From assembly GCF_018917145.1 (NCBI RefSeq), contig NZ_JAHLOD010000001.1, positions 1 to 64,000 of the forward strand: DNA of 64,000 bases, in the 5' to 3' direction. Source of the stretch: Clostridium bornimense. Lineage in GTDB: Bacteria; Bacillota; Clostridia; Clostridiales; Clostridiaceae. Numbering within the stretch: the first letter of the stretch is position 1; each line of letters starts with the position of its first letter. Positions 54,997-63,982 of the stretch are shown here, piece after piece. Made by a program: the position numbers and the translations under genes. The notes beneath the pieces are model-generated. The model made no database searches. It was not told where the DNA came from and saw only the letters and a list, made by a program, of their open reading frames with translations.

Positions 54997-55360
54997 TGTA
55001 AATTACTTTCCCTTCTAAATACAATTTATAAGTAAACTTTTTATTGTCTAATTTTAACCTTAATTCTTTACCTTTCTCTTTATACTTTACAGACTCTACA
55101 CCTTCGCCTCCAATAGTAACTTCTAAATCAGTAACAGCTACAGTATTTTCAATTACTTCTTTTAATTGACTTATTTTATCTATACCATTCTTTTCATTAT
55201 GAGCTTTAACATAGTCATATACTAATACAGAATTTAATATATATTTGTTTTTATCTACATTTTTTCTTATTTCAGTATAATTAGGTGCCACTATAGACAT
55301 TAATATAACTAATATAGACAATGTTATTAGCACTTCTATTAGTGTAAATCCTTTTTTCAC
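54986..55360 (-). CDS. Prepilin, major ComGC-type candidate (124 aa)
   Basis: Prepilin signal MKKG-FTLIEVLITLSILVILMSIVAPNY followed by a helical stretch (EIRKNVDKNKYILNSVLVYDYV) and a small beta domain. It is the first prepilin after the platform gene, the position of ComGC (major pseudopilin) in Bacillus. GTG start with GGAGGG 6-7 bases upstream; overlap of 4 bases with the platform gene. Confidence 0.88.
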   Translation of the reverse strand: MKKGFTLIEVLITLSILVILMSIVAPNYTEIRKNVDKNKYILNSVLVYDYVKAHNEKNGIDKISQLKEVIENTVAVTDLEVTIGGEGVESVKYKEKGKELRLKLDNKKFTYKLYLEGKVIYSGD

Positions 55361-56388
55361 ATAATTCCCTCCATATAAGAAAACATAGTTTCCATAACAG
55401 AAATAACTATAGATAATACAACTCCACCCATTATAATAAGCATAACAGGTCCTATCTTCTTTACTACTTTATTCAGCTTAATATTAAACTTTTCTTTTTC
55501 CATTTCTGTAACCTTCTCTATTGTCTCCGGTAAATATCCACTTTCTATTCCTGTTGTTATTAGTACCATAGATATATCATCAAAAATATATTTTTTATTT
55601 AATGCCACCGTTAAGTCGTTACCATTTCTTATATCTATTAATACCTTATTTAAAACTTCTTTTATAAATTTGCTTTTACAATCATATATGATATTTTCTA
55701 TAGCTGTAGTAATTGGTACGCCATTATTTATAAGTAAGAATAATGATTCATATATTCCTATTCTCAAATTAGATAAGATTAATTCTCCAAAGATCGGTAT
55801 TTTAATTGTAAAGTTATCATTGTTAGCTTTTATTTTCTCATACAACTTTACAATCAAAACTCCAATTATAAATACCATAGAATTTATAATTATATAGTTT
55901 CTTTTAAACCACAATGAAAATCTTACTAAAGTAGATATGTCACTTTTACTTACAGTAATAGTTGATGATAATTCTGGTACAATTATTATAAAAATTATAT
56001 TAAACAAAATATAACATATAATAAGCACTACAATTGGATATGCCATAGCTTGTAATATACTTCTTCTCGTTTTAATCTTAGATTCTAAATTCTTGTGTAT
56101 ATTATAAAAAACCTCATCAATGTTGCCACTTTCTTCTCCTACCTTAATTGATTGTATTACATATCCATCAAAAATCTTTCTATTAGAGAAAGATTTGTAT
56201 ATGCTCTTTCCTTTTAATATCTCTTCCATTATTTTATTTAAGCTATATCTTAATTTATTATTTTTGCATTGCCTACTTATAATATCTAATGCAACAACTA
56301 TAGATATTCCTGCCTTAGATAAAATACTTAATTGATAAAATAAGTTACTTATTTCTTTTGGTTGTATCCTTTTTAAACTAATAAAGAT
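55357..56388 (-). CDS. Type II secretion/type IV pilus platform protein (GspF/ComGB-like), non-standard start
   Basis: Polytopic membrane protein that anchors pilus assembly. The two repeated F domains are visible: 'FYQLSILSKAGISIVVALDII...GKSIYKSF...IKVGEESGNIDEVF' and 'FLLINNGVPITTAIENI...GNDLTVAL...ITTGIESGYLPETIEKV', each followed by membrane helices. The family-conserved N-terminus begins about 53 residues before the first ATG (56229). In that stretch, back to a stop at 56401-56403, there is no ATG, GTG, TTG or CTG. AAGGAGG (minus strand, ending at 56396) lies 7 bases before an ATC at 56388-56386, which I take as the probable start. The overlap with the ATPase gene is then 16 bases. Alternatives are a start at the internal ATG, giving a truncated and probably poor protein, or a sequencing error. 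Confidence 0.78.
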   Translation of the reverse strand: MFISLKRIQPKEISNLFYQLSILSKAGISIVVALDIISRQCKNNKLRYSLNKIMEEILKGKSIYKSFSNRKIFDGYVIQSIKVGEESGNIDEVFYNIHKNLESKIKTRRSILQAMAYPIVVLIICYILFNIIFIIIVPELSSTITVSKSDISTLVRFSLWFKRNYIIINSMVFIIGVLIVKLYEKIKANNDNFTIKIPIFGELILSNLRIGIYESLFLLINNGVPITTAIENIIYDCKSKFIKEVLNKVLIDIRNGNDLTVALNKKYIFDDISMVLITTGIESGYLPETIEKVTEMEKEKFNIKLNKVVKKIGPVMLIIMGGVVLSIVISVMETMFSYMEGIM

Positions 56389-57395
56389 AAGTATTCCTCC
56401 TTAGGTATAATGTTTCTATCCCACAGCTCTTTGCAATAATTTCTAAGGGATATTTTATTCTTGCATAAATACTCTTTAGATAAATCATTTTTTAAATCAT
56501 ATCTATCATTTACTATATATTCTCCAGCAACAACTTTGCCATCATATCCCTTACCCCGACATATTAAACAATTAGGATCACTATTACAGTTACACCTTTT
56601 TTTAAGTAATCTTTGGTATATAACTGCTATCAATGTATCTTTAATAAGAGTTTTATCAATGCCCATATCTACAAGTCTATTAATAGCTCCATAACTATCA
56701 TTACAATGTATTGTTGATATAACTAAATGTCCTGTAAGTGCCGCTCTAAGTGCTAGTCTTACTGTTTCTTCATCTCTAAGTTCACCTATGACTATAATAT
56801 CTGGATCTTGTCTTAAAACAGACCGTAATATATTTGAAAAAGTAAAATTAGCCTTTTCATTGACTTCAACTTGGTTTGCAGAAGGTATTATATATTCAAC
56901 TGGATCTTCAATAGTTATAATATTTTTACCTATAGTATCTATAGAATTTATTATGTTAAATAAAGTTGTTGTCTTGCCACTTCCTGTAGGTCCACCAATT
57001 AACAAAAGCCCACTATTAGCACATAATAGCAACTGTAATGTATCCTTAGGTATAAATTTTAATGATTCCAATGAATATGCACTTTTATTTCTTAAAATTC
57101 TAAGGTTAATTTTTTCTCCAAATATCGTAGGAAGTGACGAAACTCTAATACTGTATTCTTTTCCTTGAAATTTAATATTGAAACTCCCATCTTGACAAAT
57201 TCTTTTTTTATCTAATTCTAATTTGCTCCTTACTTTAATTTTTGCAATAACACTTTGAACTTCTTCTTTTGAAAATTCTTTTTCTTCCTTAAGATCACCA
57301 TTAATTCTAATCCGTAATACTCCTCTATCCTTTTTTTGTTCTATATGTATATCTGTTATATTTTCATTCGTTATATATTCTTCCAACTCATTCAT
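56373..57395 (-). CDS. Pilus assembly / competence ATPase (GspE/ComGA-like)
   Basis: A secretion ATPase of 340 residues. It starts almost directly with the N2-like domain (DIHIEQKKDRGVLRIRINGDL) and so lacks the N-terminal domain of full-length GspE/PilB, as in Bacillus ComGA. Motifs: Walker A GGPTGSGKTT (about 135), Asp box (TIEDPVEY), Walker B (DIIVIGELRDEET), His box (TGHLVISTIHCND) and a four-cysteine zinc site (CNCNSDPNCLIC). GAGGTGA precedes the ATG. It opens the operon ATPase-platform-three prepilins-two small membrane proteins. The compact layout fits a DNA-uptake pseudopilus or a short type IV pilus; no prepilin peptidase, ComE or PilT homologue lies in the window. Confidence 0.92.
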   Translation of the reverse strand: MNELEEYITNENITDIHIEQKKDRGVLRIRINGDLKEEKEFSKEEVQSVIAKIKVRSKLELDKKRICQDGSFNIKFQGKEYSIRVSSLPTIFGEKINLRILRNKSAYSLESLKFIPKDTLQLLLCANSGLLLIGGPTGSGKTTTLFNIINSIDTIGKNIITIEDPVEYIIPSANQVEVNEKANFTFSNILRSVLRQDPDIIVIGELRDEETVRLALRAALTGHLVISTIHCNDSYGAINRLVDMGIDKTLIKDTLIAVIYQRLLKKRCNCNSDPNCLICRGKGYDGKVVAGEYIVNDRYDLKNDLSKEYLCKNKISLRNYCKELWDRNIIPKEEYLSLLV

Positions 57396-57451
57396 TTTTT
57401 CACCTCATTAAGATTATTTGCCACTTCGCTGTAATTAATTCACATATATAA

Positions 57452-57491
57452 AAAAAAGGTAAGAATGTTTGTACTTTTACATTCTTACCTT
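57452..57491 (-). terminator. Terminator of the lipoprotein gene
   Basis: AAGGTAAGAATGT pairs with ACATTCTTACCTT (13-bp perfect stem, 10-base loop) and is followed on the minus strand by TTTTTATATA. The stop codon of the lipoprotein gene lies inside the first arm. Confidence 0.9.
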
Positions 57492-58495
57492 ATCTTTATT
57501 TCATCAGAATAAGTGTTAAATATTGTAACTTCTCTAGACTTAATATTCAATTTGTATAACTTATTATTTTTAAAATCAGCATCGTCGCCGACGAAGTATA
57601 TATTATTTCCATCACTTACAATACCTCTATCGACATATATACTCTTTGGAAAGTCAAATGTCATTGTTCTCTTTTCACCGTCTGACGATATTTCATATAT
57701 TCTCGTAGCGTCATCTGTTGTCACTCCAACTATATAATATTTATCATTTACACATAAAAAGTCTTCTATCTTTGTAAAATCATCTCTAGATGTTACTTTT
57801 TTACTATCTTTAAATATGCTTAAGTTATAACTTACTCCATCAAAAGTAAATATAACTTCTGAATTTCCAATAGCCTTATAGTACGTAATTATTCCATCTA
57901 TATCAATTTTTCTTTTAGAAACTTTATCTTTTTTAATATCATATTGATATAATGCTGCTTCATTTCCTTTATTATGCACACCATAAAAATAAACTATATT
58001 ATTTACAATTGAATAATTATCTCCAGATATTATATATTCACTAGGAATTTCTTTTTCCTCTTTAGTCTCTATATCAAATATTTTTAAACTATCTATAACG
58101 TCTTCTTCATTATAAGAATAGTAGCCTAAGTATTTTCCATTGTTGCTTAACTTTATATTTGAATAATTTTTAAAATCCTTCAAAGTTATTATACTATCTT
58201 TTGTATATATCTCTATGTAATTTTCATCTGCTTTTTCTTGTTTAATATCTACTACTACTAATGGTTCTTTATTATATAGTACATCTATAGTATTTTCTTC
58301 TGTATATAACACCTCATTTAAATCATCAAAATTATAGTATTTTACTCCGTTTCTATCAAAACCGATGATAATGTTTTGTTCAAGTTCTAAATATTTACCA
58401 TCATTTTTTTTAGTATTCTTTGAAGTACATCCTTGTAACATCAATAATAAAATAAGTGTTAAAGCCATTACCGTCCTATAATACTTTAGCCTCAT
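57485..58495 (-). CDS. Secreted lipoprotein with a propeller-like repeat domain
   Basis: 336 residues. The N-terminus is a lipoprotein signal: basic MRLKYYR, a hydrophobic stretch and lipobox L-Q-G-C with Cys23. The rest is built from repeated beta-rich units of the TolB/WD-like type (GKYLGYYSYN, NNIVYFYG, DKYYIVGVTTD, GNNIYFVGDD), suggesting a beta-propeller exposed outside the cell. I do not recognise a named family. GGAGA precedes the ATG. It lies upstream of the pilus operon on the same strand but is separated from it by a strong terminator. Confidence 0.72.
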   Translation of the reverse strand: MRLKYYRTVMALTLILLLMLQGCTSKNTKKNDGKYLELEQNIIIGFDRNGVKYYNFDDLNEVLYTEENTIDVLYNKEPLVVVDIKQEKADENYIEIYTKDSIITLKDFKNYSNIKLSNNGKYLGYYSYNEEDVIDSLKIFDIETKEEKEIPSEYIISGDNYSIVNNIVYFYGVHNKGNEAALYQYDIKKDKVSKRKIDIDGIITYYKAIGNSEVIFTFDGVSYNLSIFKDSKKVTSRDDFTKIEDFLCVNDKYYIVGVTTDDATRIYEISSDGEKRTMTFDFPKSIYVDRGIVSDGNNIYFVGDDADFKNNKLYKLNIKSREVTIFNTYSDEIKIR

Positions 58496-58621
58496 TCTTC
58501 CATTCTCCTTCTACTACTACATACTATATAGTACAATGACTTTTTTGAATTATCAATAGTACTTTATTTTAATTTTTATCAATGTTATACTAATAACCAA
58601 AGATAATAAGGAGATGATATC

Positions 58622-60283
58622 ATGGCATTCGACGGTTTATACCTCCATTATGTTATAAATGAACTTAAAAGTATAATTATTAATGGTAGAATTAATAAAA
58701 TAAATCAACCTGAAAAGGATGAAATAATTTTCACTATAAAAACAAAAAATCACGGGAAGGTAAAACTGCTAATTTCATCTTCCTCATCCTATCCTAAAAT
58801 ACATATTACAAATGAAATTAAAGAAAATCCCCTAACACCACCATTATTCAATATGGTGCTTAGAAAATACTTGAACAATTCTAAAATTATAGATATTGAA
58901 CAAATAAAAACTGATAGAATAGGAAAAATTTCTTTTCTAACAACTGATGAACTAGGCTTTGATAGTAAATATAATCTATACTTTGAAATAATGGGACGTC
59001 ACTCAAATATAACATTAGTAAGAGATAGAGATAATGTTATAATGGATTCTATAAAGCACGTAACAGAAGATATAAACAGGTTTAGAACCATTCTTCCATC
59101 TTTAGAATTTGTTCTACCACCATCAACTAATAAATTAGATCCATTTACTTTCACTAAAGAAGACTTTGAAGCCATTGCTTCAACTACAGACTTTAATACA
59201 GCCTTTGCATCTAAAGTATTTATGGGAATAGGTAAAGATATCTCTAAAGATCTATACCTAAAATATAATAATGAAGATTTATTCTCTTATATAAAAAATT
59301 ACTTTAGTATATCTCCTGAATTTAATATATATATTGAAAATGGTGTTCCTTTTAATTTTTCATCAATGCCACTTTCATTAGATAATTCAACTTTTAAAAA
59401 TTATTCCTCTCCTTCTCTACTTATTGAGGATTATTATAAAAAGAAAGATAAAGCAGATAGATTAAAGAATAGGACTTTAACACTTCAAAAACTTATTAAT
59501 AATAATATTGAACGTTGTGTTAAAAAGGAAAAAATACTTCTTAAAACTCTTGAAGAAACTAAGGATAAAGACAAGTTTAAACTTTATGGTGAATTACTAA
59601 CATCAAATATTTATGCTATTAAAGATGGCGATAAAGAAGCTAATGTATATAATTATTATACAAATGATTATATTACTATATCATTAGATCCTAATAAGTC
59701 TGTTTCCTATAATATTCAAAAATATTATAAGAAGTATAATAAACTTAAAAAATCTGAAGAGATGGCTAATATTCAATTAGAACATAATAAAATTGAACTA
59801 GAGTATCTAACCTCTGTTTTAACGAATATTAACTTAATTGAGAACTATAACGAAATAGATGACATAAAAAACGAACTTATTACTGAAGGATATATTAAGT
59901 TTTCAAAAAAGAAAAAGAAATCAACTTCAACAAAGCCTTTGAAGTTCATTTCTCCTGATGGAATAGATATTTATGTCGGAAAAAATAATATTCAAAATGA
60001 TTATCTAACAACAAAATTTGCTTCTAAAAATGACATTTGGTTGCATACTAAAAATATCCCCGGTTCTCATGTAATAATAAAAAGAACCTCTAGTGATATT
60101 CCTAATACAACACTTGAATACGCCGCTAACTTAGCTGCATATTATTCAAAAGGAAGATCTGGCACTAAAGTTCCAGTAGATTATACCGAAATAAAAAATG
60201 TAAGAAAACCTAATGGTGCTAAAGCCGGAATGGTTATTTACTTAACTAATAAAACCATTTATATTGATCCTAAACCAATTTAA
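58622..60283 (+). CDS. rqcH: Ribosome quality-control factor RqcH (NFACT/FbpA family)
   Basis: Binds stalled 50S subunits with peptidyl-tRNA and adds C-terminal alanine tails that mark the chain for degradation. The 553 residues show the NFACT-N domain (MAFDGLYLHYVINEL), the conserved Asp98-Arg99 pair (IKTDRIGKI) needed for tail synthesis in Bacillus RqcH, a helix-hairpin-helix and long coiled-coil middle (about 280-440), and the C-terminal NFACT-R domain (SPDGIDIYVGKNNIQND; WLHTKNIPGSHVII). Older annotations call it fibronectin-binding protein. AAGGAGATG precedes the ATG. It is monocistronic, ended by the terminator at 60286-60322. Confidence 0.95.
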   Translation: MAFDGLYLHYVINELKSIIINGRINKINQPEKDEIIFTIKTKNHGKVKLLISSSSSYPKIHITNEIKENPLTPPLFNMVLRKYLNNSKIIDIEQIKTDRIGKISFLTTDELGFDSKYNLYFEIMGRHSNITLVRDRDNVIMDSIKHVTEDINRFRTILPSLEFVLPPSTNKLDPFTFTKEDFEAIASTTDFNTAFASKVFMGIGKDISKDLYLKYNNEDLFSYIKNYFSISPEFNIYIENGVPFNFSSMPLSLDNSTFKNYSSPSLLIEDYYKKKDKADRLKNRTLTLQKLINNNIERCVKKEKILLKTLEETKDKDKFKLYGELLTSNIYAIKDGDKEANVYNYYTNDYITISLDPNKSVSYNIQKYYKKYNKLKKSEEMANIQLEHNKIELEYLTSVLTNINLIENYNEIDDIKNELITEGYIKFSKKKKKSTSTKPLKFISPDGIDIYVGKNNIQNDYLTTKFASKNDIWLHTKNIPGSHVIIKRTSSDIPNTTLEYAANLAAYYSKGRSGTKVPVDYTEIKNVRKPNGAKAGMVIYLTNKTIYIDPKPI

Positions 60284-60285
60284 AT

Positions 60286-60322
60286 AAAAAGGTATCGCAA
60301 AGTTTGTCAGCGATACCTTTTT
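60286..60322. terminator. Bidirectional terminator after rqcH
   Basis: AAAAAGGTATCGC (60286-60298) pairs with GCGATACCTTTTT (60310-60322), a perfect 13-bp stem with U-runs on both strands. It lies between rqcH and the convergent gene at 60439-61200. Confidence 0.93.
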
Positions 60323-60438
60323 ATTAACTTCTATAATAATTTTATATCATATACAACTAATTTAATAAAACTAATCTATTCTTTGCAGCAAACTTTAACA
60401 CTTAATATTTCACAGAAAATTATGCATTGTCCTAAAAA

Positions 60439-61200
60439 TTACTTTCTATCTAACAAAACACAATCTTTTTCTTTTTTATCTCTTCCATCAAAAGGATTGC
60501 TTATTACTGCTTTAATAAATAATTGTGGATAGTTATCTTTAAGATATTTCATATATCTTACCCATTCTTTTGCTAGATATCCATAAGCTTTTGAAATATC
60601 TGCTGATATATGATTAATTTCATAATCCTCCATATGTTCGCTGCATCTACTATCCAGTTCTTCTCTAAGATGCATAATAGACATCATCATTTCTGTAAAT
60701 TCTTCATGTTCTAATAATGTAGGATTTGTAATTAGGTTTATAAGTAAATCTTTTTCATTATCTAAAAGATTTCTTAAACTGTTCAAATCAACTTTTCCCA
60801 TATTCACTTCATATTTATGGTTTTCTACAATCTTCTCTAATTGCTTGAAAGTTGTTTCATTACAATTAAGATTCACTATTGCATTTTCCTTTAAATCTTC
60901 TATATCATCATCTGACTCTGCAAATTCATGCAATAATCGTGTACCTACTTCCGTATAAAATACTCCAATTATCATATTTAACTTTTCAAACAAATGCTGA
61001 TTTTGTCTTTTTTCTAAAAATTTATCTAACACTAATGTAGTAAAAAATACTTCCATAGGTATAAAAGCTATATCTGCAAATAAAAATATCAATGTATGAT
61101 GTAAATCATTAAAAATAAGATAATGTCCATAATGTAATAATAATGACAAAGCTATTAAAGCTCCCCCTATTATAAATGTTTCTTTACGTCGTTTTTTCAT
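60439..61200 (-). CDS. Unknown protein with two N-terminal membrane helices
   Basis: 253 residues, not recognised. A basic start (MKKRRKE) is followed by two hydrophobic helices (about 9-30 and 37-62), so the N-terminus and the remaining 190 residues are probably both cytoplasmic. The soluble part is helical, rich in charged residues, with no cysteine motif or known catalytic signature (for example 'EKLNMIIGVFYTEVGTRLLHEF', then 'SKAYGYLAKEWVRYMKYLKDNYP'). AAGGAG precedes the ATG. It starts 26 bases after dinB on the same strand, so both probably share a transcript; that may suggest a link to stress or DNA damage but is only positional. Confidence 0.7.
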   Translation of the reverse strand: MKKRRKETFIIGGALIALSLLLHYGHYLIFNDLHHTLIFLFADIAFIPMEVFFTTLVLDKFLEKRQNQHLFEKLNMIIGVFYTEVGTRLLHEFAESDDDIEDLKENAIVNLNCNETTFKQLEKIVENHKYEVNMGKVDLNSLRNLLDNEKDLLINLITNPTLLEHEEFTEMMMSIMHLREELDSRCSEHMEDYEINHISADISKAYGYLAKEWVRYMKYLKDNYPQLFIKAVISNPFDGRDKKEKDCVLLDRK

Positions 61201-61226
61201 TAGTTTCTCCTTCTCTTTTCCTCATT

Positions 61227-62270
61227 CTAATAAAATGTTAATTGCTGAAGATTATTATTATCTAATGATGAAATTGTAACCCCAATAAGCCGTATATATT
61301 CTTTTATATTAATTTCATCTAAGATCTTACATCCTTCTTCATATATCTCCTTTTCTGATGAAATAAATTTATTGAAAGTTTTACTTTTAGTATGATTTTC
61401 AAAAGATGCTGTCTTAATTTTTACAGTTATAGTTTTCCCACATATATTATTTTTCTCCAAATATTGGGCTATGAAATTTGAAAACTCCTTTATGTAGCTT
61501 TTAAGTTCTATTATATCTTTAGTATCTTCTTTCAATGTTATTTCCTTACCAACAGACTTTCTTTCTCTTTCTAAAACAACTTCTCTATTATCTATTCCTC
61601 TTATCCTATCATAGATTTCTATACCAAACTTACCAAAATATTCACTAAAATATTTTTTAGGCAAACCATATAAATCTTCTATTGTTCGAATACCTATATT
61701 ATGAAGTTTCCTTGCAGACTGTTTTCCAAGGCCATGAACCCTTTCTATGGGAAGTGGATAGAGAATCATAGGAATCATTTCCTTCGTTATTACTTTTAAT
61801 CCATTAGGTTTATTCCAATCTGAAGCTAATTTCGCCAAAAACTTATTGTATGAAATACCTACAGAAATAGTTAACCCCAAAGTCATAAGCACCTTACTTT
61901 TTATTTTTAATGCAATTAATTTTGGATCTTCATTAATATCTGTAACATCTAAATATGCTTCATCTATACTAACCTTTTCTACATTCTCTGTTATAGAAAA
62001 TAATATTTTAAATACTTCCTTTGACACTTCTACATATCTACCATACCTCACTGGTAAAAAAACACCGTTAGGACATAACACCTTTGCCTTATATATAGGC
62101 ATTGCTGATCTTACCCCATATTTTCTTGCTTCATAAGAACATGTAGAAACTACACCTCTTTCCGACTTTCCTCCAACAATTACAGGTTTTCCTTTCAGCC
62201 TTGGATTATCCGCTACCTCCACTGCTGAAAAAAAGGCATCCATATCTACGTGAAGAATTACCCTATCCAT
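61227..62270 (-). CDS. dinB: DNA polymerase IV (Y-family translesion polymerase)
   Basis: A 347-residue Y-family polymerase. Catalytic motifs: HVDMDAFFSAVE (Asp9) and SIDEAYLDVT (the Asp-Glu pair near 103), followed by the thumb helix-hairpin-helix (VHGLGKQSARKLHNIGI) and the little finger domain (VGKEITLKEDT). The C-terminus lacks an evident beta-clamp-binding motif of the usual QLxLF type; the last residues are NNLQQLTFY, in which QQLTF could play that role. GAGGTGA precedes the ATG. I see no LexA box in the 5' region, though one cannot be excluded. Confidence 0.95.
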   Translation of the reverse strand: MDRVILHVDMDAFFSAVEVADNPRLKGKPVIVGGKSERGVVSTCSYEARKYGVRSAMPIYKAKVLCPNGVFLPVRYGRYVEVSKEVFKILFSITENVEKVSIDEAYLDVTDINEDPKLIALKIKSKVLMTLGLTISVGISYNKFLAKLASDWNKPNGLKVITKEMIPMILYPLPIERVHGLGKQSARKLHNIGIRTIEDLYGLPKKYFSEYFGKFGIEIYDRIRGIDNREVVLERERKSVGKEITLKEDTKDIIELKSYIKEFSNFIAQYLEKNNICGKTITVKIKTASFENHTKSKTFNKFISSEKEIYEEGCKILDEINIKEYIRLIGVTISSLDNNNLQQLTFY

Positions 62271-62472
62271 ATTTTCACCTCATATTAAAGAATCACTTTA
62301 CCTTTATACCCTTTTTATCTAATTTGCTACTTGTAATCTTTCTAACTAGTTCATAAATTACACTTACCGCTTAACTCTTATAAGCATACCTATTAATCTA
62401 AAAGCACTTCCACTTAGAGTTATTATACATATTTTTATCTCTCGATACAATAAATCAATATATTATTCTTTA

Positions 62473-62501
62473 GTATATTTATTTTTTATTTGTGGATACT
62501 A
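62473..62501 (+). promoter_or_regulatory. Candidate forespore (sigma-G-like) promoter of spoVAF
   Basis: GTATA (62473-62477), 17 bases, GATACTA (62495-62501). This resembles the sigma-G pattern (GNATR, 17-18 bases, CATNNTA), with the first base of the -10 element differing. It ends 33 bases before the spoVAF ATG. Confidence 0.35.
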
Positions 62502-62534
62502 TTTCTAGTATAAAAAAGAAAGCGGTGACGATAT

Positions 62535-63950
62535 ATGAAATTTTCATCAGAGTTTGAGAAAAACGTTTCTGAAATTCGTTCTAGGCTCCCCCTAGAAAAA
62601 AGTTTTGATATATTAGAAAGAAATATCACAATTCATAATAAAAAAGCATATCTTATCTTCTTAGATGGATTAACAAAAGATGATGCCCTAAGATCACTTA
62701 TGAAATCAATATACTTCCTAAAAGAAGATGTATTCAAAAATCTAAAAACATCAAAAGATTTTATAGAAAAAGTTATTCCTAATATTGAAGTAGCAGAAGA
62801 AACAGATTTTGATAAAATAATCACTAGTCTTCTCTGTGGTCAAACTATTATGTTAATAGAGGGATATAATTCTGCAATTGTATTAGATATTCGTACTTAT
62901 CCAGCTCGTGGACCTGAAGAACCAGATAAAGAAAAAGTACTACGGGGTGCTCGTGATGGATTTGTAGAGACTATAGTTTTTAACACAGCTCTTATACGCC
63001 GTAGAATAAGAGATACAAATTTAACTTTTGAAATGACAACTATAGGCTCATCATCAAAAACTGATGTAGCTATAGCATATATGAGTAATCTTGTAAACAA
63101 AAAAGCATTAAGTACATTAAAAAAGCGTTTAAATTCCTTAGAAGTAGATGCTTTGACTATGGGCGATGAAAGTTTGGTAGAATCTCTCAATTCTAACAGT
63201 TGGTTTAATCCATTTCCGAAAGTAAGGTACACTGAAAGACCTGATGTAACAGCAGCTCATATACTAGAAGGTAAGATTATATTATTAGTGGATAATAATC
63301 CTACAGCAATGTTAATTCCTACTTGCATATTTGATTTTTTTGAAAATATTGAAGATTATTATTTTCCATTTCTCACAGGAAATTATTTAAGAATAATAAG
63401 AAATTTTATATTTATTTCTCAAATTTTTATTACTCCATGCTATCTCTTACTAGTTCAATATGAGAACATGTTACCTACGTCGATGAGGTTTTTGCTACCA
63501 TCAACTTCTTATACAGTTCCACTAATATTTCAATTTCTATTATTGGAATTAGGTATCGATGGTTTAAAATTGGCATCTTTAAATACTCCTAGTTCACTGG
63601 GAATGTCTTTATCAGTTATAGGCGCTCTACTTTTAGGAGAATATACAGTAAATACAGGATGGCTTATACCGGAGACAATTTTATATATGGCTATAGTTGC
63701 TCTAGCAAGTTTTACGCAACCAAGTATCGAATTAAGCTATGCTATAAAATTTCTTAGACTTATGATATTAATTTTCACTAGTATATTTCACATTTGGGGA
63801 TTTATTATAGGAATTATATTATCAATAATAATTTTAGCCTCTACCAAAACTTTAACTGGCGAATCATATCTTTATCCATTAATACCATTTGACGGACCAG
63901 CTCTTAGAAAACTATTATTTAGATCTAGAATTAAATCTAATAAATCTTAA
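62535..63950 (+). CDS. spoVAF: Spore germination protein SpoVAF (GerA-type A subunit family)
   Basis: 471 residues in the GerA/SpoVAF family. The N-terminal cytoplasmic half contains the family block ARGPEEPDKEKVLRGARDGFVE...N-x-x-LIRRRI and NPFPKVRYTERPDV, which matches SpoVAF rather than the nutrient-receptor A subunits. The C-terminal half holds about five membrane helices (around 280-300, 325-345, 350-370, 380-400, 410-440). SpoVAF works with the SpoVA channel and amplifies early germination. No other spoVA gene is within the window, so it stands apart from the spoVA operon here. AAGCGGTGA precedes the ATG. Confidence 0.92.
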   Translation: MKFSSEFEKNVSEIRSRLPLEKSFDILERNITIHNKKAYLIFLDGLTKDDALRSLMKSIYFLKEDVFKNLKTSKDFIEKVIPNIEVAEETDFDKIITSLLCGQTIMLIEGYNSAIVLDIRTYPARGPEEPDKEKVLRGARDGFVETIVFNTALIRRRIRDTNLTFEMTTIGSSSKTDVAIAYMSNLVNKKALSTLKKRLNSLEVDALTMGDESLVESLNSNSWFNPFPKVRYTERPDVTAAHILEGKIILLVDNNPTAMLIPTCIFDFFENIEDYYFPFLTGNYLRIIRNFIFISQIFITPCYLLLVQYENMLPTSMRFLLPSTSYTVPLIFQFLLLELGIDGLKLASLNTPSSLGMSLSVIGALLLGEYTVNTGWLIPETILYMAIVALASFTQPSIELSYAIKFLRLMILIFTSIFHIWGFIIGIILSIIILASTKTLTGESYLYPLIPFDGPALRKLLFRSRIKSNKS

Positions 63951-63982
63951 AAAGCTGCTGCACTTCTGTGCAACAGCTTTTA
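63949..63982 (+). terminator. Terminator of spoVAF
   Basis: AAAGCTGCTGCAC (63951-63963) pairs with GTGCAACAGCTTT (63968-63980) around a 4-base loop with one mismatch; T-rich 3' side. It begins at the stop codon. Its CTGC-GCAC/GTGC-ACAG core is like that of the ppdK terminator. Confidence 0.88.
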
